NCBI GenBank assembly: GCA_015485895.1
Contig: WFSR01000001.1
Location: 1-24,081 of the forward strand
Length of the DNA stretch: 24,081 nt
Direction: 5' to 3'
DNA from: Candidatus Microgenomates bacterium
GTDB lineage: Bacteria; Patescibacteriota; Microgenomatia; UBA12405; UBA6130
Position 1 is the first letter of the stretch. Every line of letters begins with the position of its first letter. Position numbers and translations under genes: made by a program. The notes beneath the pieces were generated by a model. It was not told the DNA's origin, made no database searches, and was given only the letters and a program-made list of their open reading frames with translations. Shown here in pieces: positions 6,968 to 14,817 of the stretch.

Positions 6968-7848
6968 ATTTTATGCGATTTAGAATTTTGTATTTTTTGC
7001 TTTCGCTATTGGTTTTGGTGCCAGGGGTATATTCGCTAGCGCGATGGGGTTTGCGACCGTCGATAGATTTCCGTGGCGGCTCGGTGTTGACAGTAGTAGT
7101 GCCTCGGGAAGTAAGCGACCAACAATTAGCTCACCTGGTCCAAAAAGCAGTGGGTGAGGAGCCGGCAATTGTTGACATTGAGGGGAAGAGCCAGCAACGG
7201 GAGATTCGTCTATCAGCGATTTCTTTATCTGGGAAAGAGAAAATTCTCCAAACCTTGCGGGAAAGGTTAGGATCGGTGAGGGAGATACAATTTGCTAGTT
7301 TAGGGCCAGCTTTAGGCAAAGAATTACTAATAAAAACAATTACTGGCTTAATCTTAGCCACTCTTGGCATTCTTTTTTATATTTCGCTTCGTTTCCGGGA
7401 GAGGAGTTTTGGCAGTTGTGCCGTTTTGGCGATGCTCCATGATTCTTTGGTTCTTTTGGGCGTTTTTAGCCTTTTGGGGCATTTTAGCCATGTTGAAGTG
7501 GGTAGCCTTTTTGTTACTGCTCTTTTAACGGTCCTTTCCTTTTCGGTTCACGACACAGTGGTGGTATATGATCGTATCCGCGAGTTGCGCCGTTATTATC
7601 CTAAACTTGATTTTACAGCTTTGGCTAACTTAGCAGTTACCCAAACCTTAACGCGCTCCCTTAACAACTCGATGACTATAATTTTAGTTCTGACAGCCCT
7701 TTTTCTTTTGGGTGGGCCAACGATTCACTGGTTTAGTTTTGCTCTTCTAGTGGGCATGGTTAGCGGCACTTATTCCTCAATTTTTACGGCTGTGCCTCTT
7801 TTGGTGGTTTGGAAGAAGTGGCGGAAGCAACCAGCTGGCGATAAATAA
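6964..7848 (+). CDS. secF: Protein translocase subunit SecF
   Basis: This 294-aa protein has TM1 at about residues 5-22, then IDFRGGSVLTV, the SecF signature. A short ectodomain and five helices follow, including F-S-V-H-D-T-V-V-V-Y-D-R-I-R-E and R-S-L-N-N-S. It works with SecD in proton-driven export. ATG 6964 overlaps the secD stop (ATGA) and has GGAGG at 6954-6958 five nt upstream, a textbook ribosome binding site. The TTG at 6952 is thereby rejected. Its last 65 bp (7784-7848) overlap the 3' end of the convergent CCA-adding enzyme gene. Confidence 0.95.
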   Translation: MNFMRFRILYFLLSLLVLVPGVYSLARWGLRPSIDFRGGSVLTVVVPREVSDQQLAHLVQKAVGEEPAIVDIEGKSQQREIRLSAISLSGKEKILQTLRERLGSVREIQFASLGPALGKELLIKTITGLILATLGILFYISLRFRERSFGSCAVLAMLHDSLVLLGVFSLLGHFSHVEVGSLFVTALLTVLSFSVHDTVVVYDRIRELRRYYPKLDFTALANLAVTQTLTRSLNNSMTIILVLTALFLLGGPTIHWFSFALLVGMVSGTYSSIFTAVPLLVVWKKWRKQPAGDK

Positions 7849-9184
7849 TCGGTAGCTGTTTGAGGAGGTAGCGGCGCTGGTTATGTTTAGGATTTTCTTC
7901 TACTTCGTGGAAAAGAGCTTGGAGAATTTTGCCAACCAACGGACCCGGGGGGATTTTTAACTTTTCCATTACTTCGTGGCCATTAATCTTGAGATCCTTA
8001 ATAGTAAATGGTTGCTTTTGAACTTCTGCTAATCGTTTTTTGAAAAGCTCAAACCGCCAAGAAGTAGGTCGGGAACCTGAGCCAATGCGGTCAGCAGTGC
8101 GCAATAATAGCATATCTTGAAGATTCTCTTTACCTACATGGCGGATGAAACGGCGGAGGGCCTTATCAGTTTGGTGCTCTTCAACGGTAAATTGATGCCA
8201 GCGGACTAAGCGCCAGAGACGTTGGCTGTCTTTTTTGCTAAGGCGAAAACGTTGGCTAAGTCGTCGGGCAATTTTGGCTCCAACCACCTCATGGTTGTAA
8301 AATGTGCGCTCAGCTCCCTCACCTCGGGCAGTTACCGGCTTCCCGATATCGTGAATAAGAGTGGCGAACCGCACCAGAGGATCGGGGCTAGGGCAGCTAG
8401 CAAGTGCTTTTAAAGAATGAGTCCAAACATCATAAATATGGTGCTTGGCTTGGGCGACTCCATAGGCAGCTTCAAGTTCAGGAATGAGATAATGAAGGAG
8501 ATGGCTGGTGCGGAGGAAATTAATGCCCTCAGCCGGATAGCGACTGGCAAGAATTTTCCATAATTCGTCGCGGATCCTTTCGGCGGAGATTTTCTTGATT
8601 AGGCCAGCGTTTTTTTGAATAGCGGCAAATGTATTTTTTTCAATAAGGAAGCCTAATTGAGATGAAAGACGGATAGCACGTAGCATGCGGAGAGCATCTT
8701 CATGAAAGCGTTCTTCCGGATTTTTTACCGCCCGAATGAGCTGTTTCTTTATGTCCTCTTGGCCCTCATAGGGATCGATAATTCCTACTCGCCTCTTTTG
8801 ATAGGATAAAGCTATAGCATTAATGGTGAAATCGCGGCGTTGGAGATCTTCCTCAAGAGTTTTACCCCAGCGAATTTTACTAGGGTGGCGGTAATCATGG
8901 TAATCAGCTTCCTGACGGAAAGGGGTAATCTCTATGTTTTGGTTTTTGGCCAAGGGGATGGTGACAGTGCCAAATTTGTTGTGGTAAAAACTTTGGGGGA
9001 ATAATTTTTGAATTGCTTTGGGTGGAGCATTAGTAGTGAAGTCCCAGTCGTGGAATGGGCGCTGCAAGAGGAGATCGCGGACAGCTCCACCCACTAAATA
9101 GATTTGCCAACCTTCCTTTTGAAAGGTTTGAAAAACTTTTTTAATTCTTGGCGGTAGGGCAACCGGTGATAAGTTTTTTGTCAT
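7784..9184 (-). CDS. cca: CCA-adding enzyme / poly(A) polymerase family tRNA nucleotidyltransferase with HD domain
   Basis: The 466-aa protein is a class II nucleotidyltransferase. The catalytic head has VGGAVRD (31-37) and DWDF (46-49), the metal-binding aspartates, plus RRDFTINA (116-123) and HEDALRMLRAIR (161-172), the nucleotide-selecting region. An HD domain has HD at 278-279. The enzyme should add or repair the CCA 3' end of tRNAs. This fits tRNA-Glu at 23745-23817, whose CCA is not encoded. Whether it adds CCA or only A cannot be read from the motifs alone. ATG 9184 lies 5 nt from the shared palindromic -10 (9190-9199). The C-terminal tail (last about 21 codons) is encoded antisense to the end of secF. 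Confidence 0.9.
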   Translation of the reverse strand: MTKNLSPVALPPRIKKVFQTFQKEGWQIYLVGGAVRDLLLQRPFHDWDFTTNAPPKAIQKLFPQSFYHNKFGTVTIPLAKNQNIEITPFRQEADYHDYRHPSKIRWGKTLEEDLQRRDFTINAIALSYQKRRVGIIDPYEGQEDIKKQLIRAVKNPEERFHEDALRMLRAIRLSSQLGFLIEKNTFAAIQKNAGLIKKISAERIRDELWKILASRYPAEGINFLRTSHLLHYLIPELEAAYGVAQAKHHIYDVWTHSLKALASCPSPDPLVRFATLIHDIGKPVTARGEGAERTFYNHEVVGAKIARRLSQRFRLSKKDSQRLWRLVRWHQFTVEEHQTDKALRRFIRHVGKENLQDMLLLRTADRIGSGSRPTSWRFELFKKRLAEVQKQPFTIKDLKINGHEVMEKLKIPPGPLVGKILQALFHEVEENPKHNQRRYLLKQLPIIYRQLVASATSSKPPKEAQP

Positions 9185-9189
9185 ACTGA

Positions 9190-9199
9190 ATTATATAAT
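9190..9199. promoter_or_regulatory. Perfectly palindromic bidirectional -10 (ATTATATAAT)
   Basis: ATTATATAAT is its own reverse complement and contains TATAAT on both strands: 9194-9199 rightward towards recJ and 9195-9190 leftward towards cca. The recJ ATG (9205) and the cca ATG (9184) are each exactly 5 nt from the palindrome. Both transcripts are predicted to start at, or within a base or two of, their start codons. No strong -35 is visible on either side. Confidence 0.65.
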
Positions 9200-9204
9200 A
9201 GGTT

Positions 9205-10869
9205 ATGGCAAATTACCGCTGGCATTTATTGACTAAAACAGTAGTGGGTGCTAATAACCGCCAAGAATTGGCAAAAATTCTTCTTCGTAATCGAGGACTA
9301 GAGGAGGATAATGACTTCTTTTATCCGCCACATCCGGATAAATTTTCTCTCGCTGATCTTGGAGTTGATAAACAGATGGTGGAGAAAAGTTACGCTCGGC
9401 TTAATAAAGCTCGCCAGCGTAAAGAGGAAATTATTATTTTTGGTGATTATGACGTCGATGGTTTTGTTTCTACTGCCTTAGTTTGGGAGAACTTGTATTA
9501 TCACGGTTGGCACATTTTACCCTTTTTACCACATCGTTTACGTGATGGTTACGGCTTACGACCGGAGGCGGTTCATCGGTTAAAAGACCAATATCCCCAT
9601 CTCAAACTTTTATTGACGGTTGACAATGGTATTAGTGCCTTTGCTGCTGTTGAGGAAGCCAAGAAGTTGGGTTTGGATGTTATTGTTCTGGATCACCATC
9701 TTCGTCTTGGGAAGCAAGATTTAGCTGCTGATGCGGTTATTCATTCGGAAACGGTTTCTGCCGGTGGCCTGGCTTGGTTTTGGCTTCGCCACTGGTTCCG
9801 GCCCGATTTGGGCCTGGCTGCCCTTTCGACGATTTCTGATGTGATGCCTCTTCGAGGTGTTAATCGTTCTCTGGTAAAATTCGGCTTGCCAATTTTAGCT
9901 AATACTAAAAGAGTGGGATTGCGTCAACTTTTCCAACAAGCAGGGGTCCGTTTCCCCCTTGATACTTATCAGGTTGGTTTTATTATCGCTCCCCGCCTGA
10001 ATGCTTTCGGGCGCATTGCTGAGCCTATGGACGCTTTGCGGTTGCTTTGCACCCAGAAAATACACCGTGGGTCAGAATTAGCGCGTTTGGCAAACGAGGT
10101 AAATAACCAGCGACAACAAATGGTTGTCTCGGGTATTGAGAAAGCTCGCCGCCAAATTGGAGAAAAGCCCGATAAAATTTTAGTGGTAGCCGATAAAAAT
10201 TATCACCGTGGCATTTTGGGCCTGATTTCGGCACGGCTGTTGGAAGCATTTGCCCGGCCGGCGTTGGCTATTCAAATAGGGAAAGAGGTTTCTTATGGTT
10301 CAGCTCGGTCGGTAGAAGGTATCGATATTACTCGTTTTTTGCAGCGGTTAGGTAATCTTCTTTTAGAAGTAGGCGGCCACGAAAAGGCAGCTGGTTTTAG
10401 CCTTCTGACCAAAAATTTGGCTCGTTTCCAAAAGGAGTTGCAAAGACTAGCAAAGAGTGAGATTGATGAAAGACTTTTGCGTTTAGAGAGAAAAATAGAT
10501 TGCCGGGTAGGTGGCGATGTTGTTGATTTGAAATTAGCTAAACTGACAGCTGCGATGGCCCCTTTTGGTGAAGGTAATCCCCAGCCACTGTTTTGGTGGT
10601 CAGCTAGAGTAGCTGGTGTAGAAACGCTAGGGCAAGAACATCAGCACCTTAAATTGCAACTATTTGACGACCGGGTGCCTTTGGAAAAGAGGCGCTATTT
10701 TAAGGCCCTTGGCTTTGGCATGGGAGAGAAAGCGGCTAATATTATGCCCGGTGATAATTTAGACCTTCTCTTTACGCCAAAAATTGACACTTGGCAACAG
10801 AAGGAAACATTGACGCTTTACATTCGCGATTTGCGGTTATCAAATAAACAACTAACAACAGACAACTAA
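9205..10869 (+). CDS. recJ: Single-stranded-DNA exonuclease RecJ
   Basis: This 554-aa protein is full length for bacterial RecJ. DYDVDG (81-86), TVDNG (about 138-142) and DHH (163-165) form the DHH metal-binding core. LNAFGRI and AEPMDALRLL are RecJ-type, and GGHEKAAGFS (390-399) is the DHHA1 motif. A C-terminal OB-like domain follows, with TLYIRDLRL near the end. RecJ degrades single-stranded DNA 5' to 3' in recombination and repair. The start is fixed by the palindromic -10. The last 8-9 residues (about SNKQLTTDN) and the stop codon are encoded by the tandem repeat at 10848-10880, so the original C-terminus may have been changed by repeat spread. Confidence 0.93.
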   Translation: MANYRWHLLTKTVVGANNRQELAKILLRNRGLEEDNDFFYPPHPDKFSLADLGVDKQMVEKSYARLNKARQRKEEIIIFGDYDVDGFVSTALVWENLYYHGWHILPFLPHRLRDGYGLRPEAVHRLKDQYPHLKLLLTVDNGISAFAAVEEAKKLGLDVIVLDHHLRLGKQDLAADAVIHSETVSAGGLAWFWLRHWFRPDLGLAALSTISDVMPLRGVNRSLVKFGLPILANTKRVGLRQLFQQAGVRFPLDTYQVGFIIAPRLNAFGRIAEPMDALRLLCTQKIHRGSELARLANEVNNQRQQMVVSGIEKARRQIGEKPDKILVVADKNYHRGILGLISARLLEAFARPALAIQIGKEVSYGSARSVEGIDITRFLQRLGNLLLEVGGHEKAAGFSLLTKNLARFQKELQRLAKSEIDERLLRLERKIDCRVGGDVVDLKLAKLTAAMAPFGEGNPQPLFWWSARVAGVETLGQEHQHLKLQLFDDRVPLEKRRYFKALGFGMGEKAANIMPGDNLDLLFTPKIDTWQQKETLTLYIRDLRLSNKQLTTDN

Positions 10870-10880
10870 CAACAAACAAC
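10848..10880 (+). repeat. 14-bp tandem repeat running through the recJ stop codon
   Basis: ACAACTAACAACAG (10848-10861) is followed by ACAACTAACAACAA (10862-10875) and a partial third unit ACAAC. The recJ stop TAA is at 10867-10869, inside the second unit. A similar CAAACAAC stretch precedes GGGAGCTAGGAA in the repeat block at the end of the window (23862-23886). Confidence 0.8.
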
Positions 10881-10940
10881 GGGAGCTAAGAAAGTGAAAA
10901 GTTGAAGTGAAAAGTGAAAAAGAAGTTTAAGTGGAAAGTT

Positions 10941-10985
10941 AAAAAAGCCCTAAAAGGGCTGCCCAAGGCTGAAAGCCTAAAGTTT
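10941..10985 (+). terminator. Two small hairpins after recJ, possible terminator
   Basis: AGCCC (10946-10950) pairs with GGGCT (10956-10960) across a TAAAA loop, preceded by a run of A. AGGCT (10966-10970) pairs with AGCCT (10974-10978) across GAA and is followed by AAAGTTTT. The T tract is short, so termination is plausible but not strong. They may instead be part of the repeat mosaic. Confidence 0.4.
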
Positions 10986-11087
10986 TAATAAGGAAAAAAG
11001 AATTAATGTGAGAAATAAATGGAACTAGGAGCTAGGTTGGAGGAACTAGGCTATTGGATGATGATAGATGATAGTAACTCTTCATTC

Positions 11088-11223
11088 CGTCATCCTGATC
11101 CCCGATGAAATCGGGGGCTCAGGATCTTCAGCAAGTGTGCCGTTGACAGTGGTAATATGACACCCAGCTGATCCCAAAGCTCCGACATGCGTCGGAACGG
11201 GGTAAACTGAACTCAGCATGACG
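11088..11223. repeat. 136-bp palindromic intergenic element (REP/MITE-like)
   Basis: CGTCATCCTGA (11088-11098) is inversely repeated, with one mismatch, as TCAGCATGACG (11213-11223). Inside it lie a hairpin CCCCGAT-GAA-ATCGGGG (11100-11116), extended outward by CCTGA and TCAGG (11094-11123), and a second hairpin TCCGAC-ATGC-GTCGGA (11181-11196). Matching ends and strong internal hairpins suggest a small non-coding palindromic element. It carries no gene. A mobile origin is inferred from form; only this one copy is in the window. Confidence 0.55.
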
Positions 11224-11246
11224 AAATAGATGGAGCTAGGAAAAAG

Positions 11247-11480
11247 AAGCACCAAATCCCAAATTTCAATAACCAAACAAATCCTAAATCCTAATGATCC
11301 AAATCCTAAACAAATCCAAATCACCAAATGACTAAATGACCAAAACAAAAGATAAAGATGAACAGAAGAAAAAAGAAATGTTTTGAACATTTAAATATTT
11401 GGTCATTTGAACATTGTTTAGAGTTTAGAATTTAGGATTTTGGTATTGTTTGTGGTTTGGTGTTTGGAATTTATGATTTG
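11247..11480. repeat. Long imperfect inverted repeat, copy A of the window's dispersed repeat
   Basis: The left arm (about 11250-11343) is built of AAATCCTAAATCC-, CCAAATGACC- type words. The right arm (about 11396-11475) holds their complements (GGTCATTTG, TTTAGGATTT, TGGTATTG). The spacer is purine rich. Three blocks match the end of the window: 11279-11313 equals 23914-23948 in 34 of 35 positions, 11371-11392 equals 24002-24023 in 22 of 22, and 11401-11421 equals 24031-24051 in 20 of 21. Transcribed, it would fold into one long hairpin. Confidence 0.75.
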
Positions 11481-11502
11481 TTTGTTTTAGGGTAATTTTC
11501 GG

Positions 11503-11511
11503 TGGTAAAAT
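11503..11511 (+). promoter_or_regulatory. Extended -10 promoter of aspS, probably leaderless
   Basis: TGG-TAAAAT at 11503-11511 is an extended -10 ending 7 nt before ATG 11519. A weak -35 candidate, TTGTTT at 11482-11487, lies 18 bp upstream. There is no Shine-Dalgarno sequence between the -10 and the ATG. Confidence 0.6.
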
Positions 11512-11518
11512 TACTTAT

Positions 11519-12880
11519 ATGAAACGCATTTGGATTAAACAAATAAACGACCACGTGGATGAAAAAGTTCTTCTCAAGGGTTGGGTAATGGCTAAGAGGG
11601 ATCATGGTGGGGTAGTTTTCCTGGATTTTCAAGATCGGAGTGGGCAAGTGCAATTAGTGGGCAATAAGGCTTTAAGCCAATATAATGAGAGTGATGTCTT
11701 GGCGGTGGTGGGGACGGTGAAGAAACGGGACCCGCACTTTGTGAATCCTAAGATAACTACTGGTGAATATGAAATTGCTGTTGAAAAAGTTCGCCGCTTA
11801 GCCAAAAGTGATCCCCTGCCGTTTAATATCCGTGGTAATGGTTACGATATTAAAGAAGAGGTGCGTCTTCGTTATCGTTACCTAGATTTACGCCGGCCAC
11901 GGTTGCGACGAAACCTTCAGCTACGCCATCAGGTTGAGCAGCTTTTTCGCCAACAATTTTCTCAGCGGGAATTTTGGGAAATAGAGACTCCTTATTTAAG
12001 TAAAGCTACTCCAGAAGGAGCCCGTGATTTTTTAGTGCCTTCGCGGTTACAACCGGGCAAGTTCTATGCTTTGCCCCAATCACCCCAGCAGTATAAACAA
12101 TTATTAATGATTGCCGGGGTGGAAAGATATTTTCAAATTGTGCGCTGTTTTCGGGATGAAGATCTCCGAGCTGACCGCCAGTTTGAATTTACTCAAATTG
12201 ACGTCGAGATGTCGTTTGTTACCCGGGAGGATATTTTGGCCATTATTGAGGAGATTGTAGTTGCGGTAATGAAAGCTTTAGGGCGCAAAATTCACCAGGT
12301 GCCCTTCCCGCGGATTTCTTATCAGGAAGCAATGCGCCGTTTTGGTAGCGATAAGTTTGATTTGCGCAAAAATAAGAAAAGTGATGAATTGGCTTTTGCC
12401 TGGGTTATAGATTTTCCTCTCTTTGAAAAGACGGAAGATCGAGCTATAAGTCCGGTGCATCATCCCTTTACCGCGCCTCACCCTGAAGATATCCATTTTT
12501 TGGATAAAGATCCTTTACGAGTGCGCTCTTGGCAATATGACTTGGTTTGTAACGGCCATGAAATAGCCGGTGGAAGCATTCGGATTACTAATCCTCAGTT
12601 GCAAGCTAAAATTTTTCGTATTTTAGGCCATTCCCAAAAAGAAATTCAAACTAAATTCGGCCACCTTCTGGATGCTTTTCGTTATGGTGTTCCTCCTCAT
12701 GGGGGAATTGCTTTTGGCCTGGACCGCTTGCTAGCCATTTTGGCCGGTGAAAAAAGGATCCGTGAAGTTATCGCTTTCCCGATGACGGCTAAAGGCAGAA
12801 CGGCGGTGATGGATGCTCCTTCGTCGGTTAGCGAAACACAACTCCGGGAGTTAGGACTGCGATTGAACAAGAAACGCTGA
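11519..12880 (+). CDS. aspS: Aspartyl-tRNA synthetase lacking the GAD insertion domain
   Basis: The 453-aa enzyme attaches aspartate to tRNA(Asp). An OB-fold anticodon-binding domain covers about residues 1-100, and the class II core has KATPEGARDFLVPSR, QSPQQYKQLLM, motif 2 FRDEDLRADR (211-220) and motif 3 GIAFGLDRLLAI (about 396-407). The sequence is bacterial type, but bacterial AspRS is usually about 590 aa. Here GSDKFDLR runs straight into LAFAWVIDFPLFE with only seven residues between (about 284-290), exactly where the GAD domain normally sits. The active site is otherwise complete. It could be discriminating or also charge tRNA(Asn); that cannot be told from this sequence. Its stop (TGA) overlaps the ATG of the next gene by one base. 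Confidence 0.95.
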   Translation: MKRIWIKQINDHVDEKVLLKGWVMAKRDHGGVVFLDFQDRSGQVQLVGNKALSQYNESDVLAVVGTVKKRDPHFVNPKITTGEYEIAVEKVRRLAKSDPLPFNIRGNGYDIKEEVRLRYRYLDLRRPRLRRNLQLRHQVEQLFRQQFSQREFWEIETPYLSKATPEGARDFLVPSRLQPGKFYALPQSPQQYKQLLMIAGVERYFQIVRCFRDEDLRADRQFEFTQIDVEMSFVTREDILAIIEEIVVAVMKALGRKIHQVPFPRISYQEAMRRFGSDKFDLRKNKKSDELAFAWVIDFPLFEKTEDRAISPVHHPFTAPHPEDIHFLDKDPLRVRSWQYDLVCNGHEIAGGSIRITNPQLQAKIFRILGHSQKEIQTKFGHLLDAFRYGVPPHGGIAFGLDRLLAILAGEKRIREVIAFPMTAKGRTAVMDAPSSVSETQLRELGLRLNKKR

Positions 12881-13746
12881 TGGTTGGGCAAATTTTAGCA
12901 TTCTTCTTTTTAAGCTCCTGGTGGTTTCCCTCTGAGCGTTATACTATACCTCAATGGCAACCAGCCCCTCTGGCTTCTTCCCGCCGGCCAATCAATAAAC
13001 AGTTAAGGGCAAAATCCTATTTGTTAACGGACTATCAGTCTGGTGAATGGCTGGTGGCTAAGCATCCCCATCAAAAGCTGTTGCCAGCGTCTTTGACAAA
13101 ACTAGTTACTGCCTTAGTAGCTCGTCAATATTTCCCTCTGGACGAAGAATTGGAAGTTAGCCATCCGTATTTAGTTGGCCAGGTGGCGCATTTGACCGCT
13201 GGGCATGTTTTCCGGGTAAGAGACTTGTTAAAAGCAATGTTGATCCATTCGGCTAATGATGCGGCTTTTGTTTTTGCTGATAATTATCACCGTCAAACAG
13301 GGAAAAATTTTGTGGCATTAATGAATACTTGGTTAGGTAAGCATGGTTTAGCTGAAACACATTTTGCCAATTTTGATGGCGAAGAGGATAAGGGACATTA
13401 CTCTACTGCTGCCGATCTTGTCAAAATAGGGCATTTTTTTTTGGCGGATAAATTCTTAGCAGCCTTAGTTAGGCAAAAAACAACAACATTTTTCGATAAC
13501 GAGGGCCAAAGTTATACTTTAACAAGCACTGATGAACTACTAGGAGTACCAGGCTTTGAAGGGGTAAAAACTGGTTGGACCAAGAAGGCTGGTGAATGTT
13601 TCTTGGGGTATTATACTTTACCTAAGCAGCCAGCTTTGATGAGTGTAGTTCTTCATAGCCCGGCGCGTTTTACGGAAACAGAACGCTTGGTAGCTTGGCG
13701 GCGATATTTTACTTGGACGCAGCCGGTTCCAGAAAATCGGGACTGA
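12880..13746 (+). CDS. D-alanyl-D-alanine carboxypeptidase (peptidase S11)
   Basis: This 288-aa exported enzyme trims the terminal D-Ala from peptidoglycan pentapeptides. It has an N-terminal hydrophobic signal (about residues 2-15) and the three penicillin-binding motifs: SLTK (71-74, catalytic Ser), SAN (124-126) and KTG (230-232). The protein ends soon after the catalytic domain, without the C-terminal beta domain and amphipathic anchor of E. coli PBP5, so the N-terminal segment may stay as its membrane anchor. The ATG at 12880 overlaps the aspS stop (TGATG), so it is coupled to aspS. Its last 38 bp overlap the convergent gene at 13709-14782. Confidence 0.92.
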   Translation: MVGQILAFFFLSSWWFPSERYTIPQWQPAPLASSRRPINKQLRAKSYLLTDYQSGEWLVAKHPHQKLLPASLTKLVTALVARQYFPLDEELEVSHPYLVGQVAHLTAGHVFRVRDLLKAMLIHSANDAAFVFADNYHRQTGKNFVALMNTWLGKHGLAETHFANFDGEEDKGHYSTAADLVKIGHFFLADKFLAALVRQKTTTFFDNEGQSYTLTSTDELLGVPGFEGVKTGWTKKAGECFLGYYTLPKQPALMSVVLHSPARFTETERLVAWRRYFTWTQPVPENRD

Positions 13747-14782
13747 TGGCTTCTACATATCCAATGAAATTATTACTGCCAGAAAAAACGTAAACGGGTT
13801 TTAAGAAATTAGTAGCATAGTTAGGGTTGACATAAGCAAGATAAACTTTACGAATTATAATAGGTGCGTTGTCTTGGTGGAAATAAGCAGAGTCGATGTT
13901 AGCTAGGTGAAAATGGCCCTTTTTTAATTCCGCCCAAGCCTGAGCAATAGGAAGAAGAGGATAGGTGGCATATTTTTCCTGATCGATAGGGAAATGAACA
14001 AATTTTGCTTCTACAATGTTGCGGCTTCCATTGCCACTTACCCACACACTTATGTTTGGGTTTTGCCAATTAGGAGGGAGGAGGGGATGTTGGTTGATAG
14101 CCTGACGGTGGTAACTAACTCGGGCAAGATTAGCGTCGGCTAGGGCGTGAGCTAGTTGGAGGCCTTGAGGAGTGAGTTTATAAAAAGTGATTTCGCCTGG
14201 AGTAATGAGATCGAGAGGTTGGTTGATCAAACCCTTGAGGTAGGTATAAGCTGTATCTTGAATTTGGTTTAGATCTGGAGGGAGGAGCTGAGACATAATT
14301 GTTTGGTCATGCTGGATAGGATAGCGATAATGAAAATTCCCGGTCAACGGATTGATAGTCAACACCTCGCCAGTCTTGTCTCGGTGGTAATGAAGCAGGT
14401 TGTCGTTAGTATGGTTTGGCGGTTGAATGAAACCTAATTGACGAGCGAGGTTATTAGCCTTGTCGAAAGCTAAAAGACGGGATTGCTGGGCAATGACAAA
14501 ATATACTTTATCTTGATTGGGTAGTTTTGGTAAACTGCCGGTAACCGTTTCTAATCGAAATTTTTGGGGGCGTTGTTTAGGTTCTTGAAATTCAGTCCGG
14601 GGCAAAGTGCCAAAGGCGACATTTGGTGGCGGAGGCGCTGGCGGATGAGCTCGGAGCCAGTTATGATAAGCGATTTTCCAAACGAGATGGGCGCCAATGA
14701 CGAAAACAATAGCTAAAGCAGTGAATTTAATAACCCGCCGCGTCCAAAAGGCAACAATAGTCAGATTCGGTCCTGTTTGCAT
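13709..14782 (-). CDS. Unknown signal-anchored extracytoplasmic protein
   Basis: The protein has 357 residues. A basic N-terminus and one membrane helix at about 18-36 are followed by a proline-rich linker (PPAPPPP, about 46-55) and a large soluble domain with no motif that I can name. The C-terminal part (YLAYVNPNYATNFLKPVYVFSG) looks weakly like the beta-sheet folds of YycH/YycI- or PepSY-type sensory proteins. This is an impression, not an assignment. It starts at ATG 14782, 7 nt from an extended -10 (TGC-TATACT), and diverges from the 439-aa gene at 14818. Its 3' end overlaps the carboxypeptidase gene. An envelope role is inferred from topology only. Confidence 0.7.
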   Translation of the reverse strand: MQTGPNLTIVAFWTRRVIKFTALAIVFVIGAHLVWKIAYHNWLRAHPPAPPPPNVAFGTLPRTEFQEPKQRPQKFRLETVTGSLPKLPNQDKVYFVIAQQSRLLAFDKANNLARQLGFIQPPNHTNDNLLHYHRDKTGEVLTINPLTGNFHYRYPIQHDQTIMSQLLPPDLNQIQDTAYTYLKGLINQPLDLITPGEITFYKLTPQGLQLAHALADANLARVSYHRQAINQHPLLPPNWQNPNISVWVSGNGSRNIVEAKFVHFPIDQEKYATYPLLPIAQAWAELKKGHFHLANIDSAYFHQDNAPIIIRKVYLAYVNPNYATNFLKPVYVFSGSNNFIGYVEAISPDFLEPAASK

Positions 14783-14789
14783 TTATTTC

Positions 14790-14798
14790 AGTATAGCA
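14790..14798 (-). promoter_or_regulatory. Extended -10 promoter of the 357-aa protein gene
   Basis: On the minus strand, TGC-TATACT (14798 down to 14790) is a strong extended -10 ending 7 nt before ATG 14782. The same ATGCTATACT decamer occurs upstream of the gene at 23097-23567. Confidence 0.6.
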
Positions 14799-14805
14799 TT
14801 TAGGG

Positions 14806-14811
14806 TAAAAT
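14806..14811 (+). promoter_or_regulatory. -10 hexamer of the 439-aa protein gene
   Basis: TAAAAT at 14806-14811 ends 6 nt before ATG 14818. An AGGAG (14813-14817) touches that ATG and is 9 nt from an in-frame ATG at 14827. Leaderless initiation would use 14818; ribosome-binding-site initiation would use 14827. Both promoters of this divergent pair lie within 22 bp. Confidence 0.5.
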
Positions 14812-14817
14812 AAGGAG

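Larger units (their letters stand above)
10870..11518. other. Gene-free repeat mosaic between recJ and aspS
   Basis: No convincing coding frame lies in this 649-bp stretch. In order it holds: the end of the 14-bp tandem repeat; a GAAAAGT-rich stretch (10891-10940); two small hairpins; AGGAACTAGG/AGGAGCTAGG motifs (about 11024-11050); a 136-bp palindromic element (11088-11223); a long imperfect inverted repeat (about 11247-11480); and the aspS promoter. Frames that cross it are low complexity or simply translate the repeats. Confidence 0.75.

Noticed and set aside
8222..8413. A 63-aa frame on the plus strand
   Set aside because: It lies antisense inside the HD-domain part of the CCA enzyme gene, without promoter or ribosome binding site.
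10848..11050. A CRISPR array, from the tandem ACAAC and AGGAACT repeats
   Set aside because: Units are 7-14 bp, contiguous and degenerate, with no spacers of constant length and no cas genes.
11082..11390. A 102-aa frame on the minus strand within the repeat mosaic
   Set aside because: It merely translates the palindromic element and part of the inverted repeat; composition is low complexity, with no start signal.
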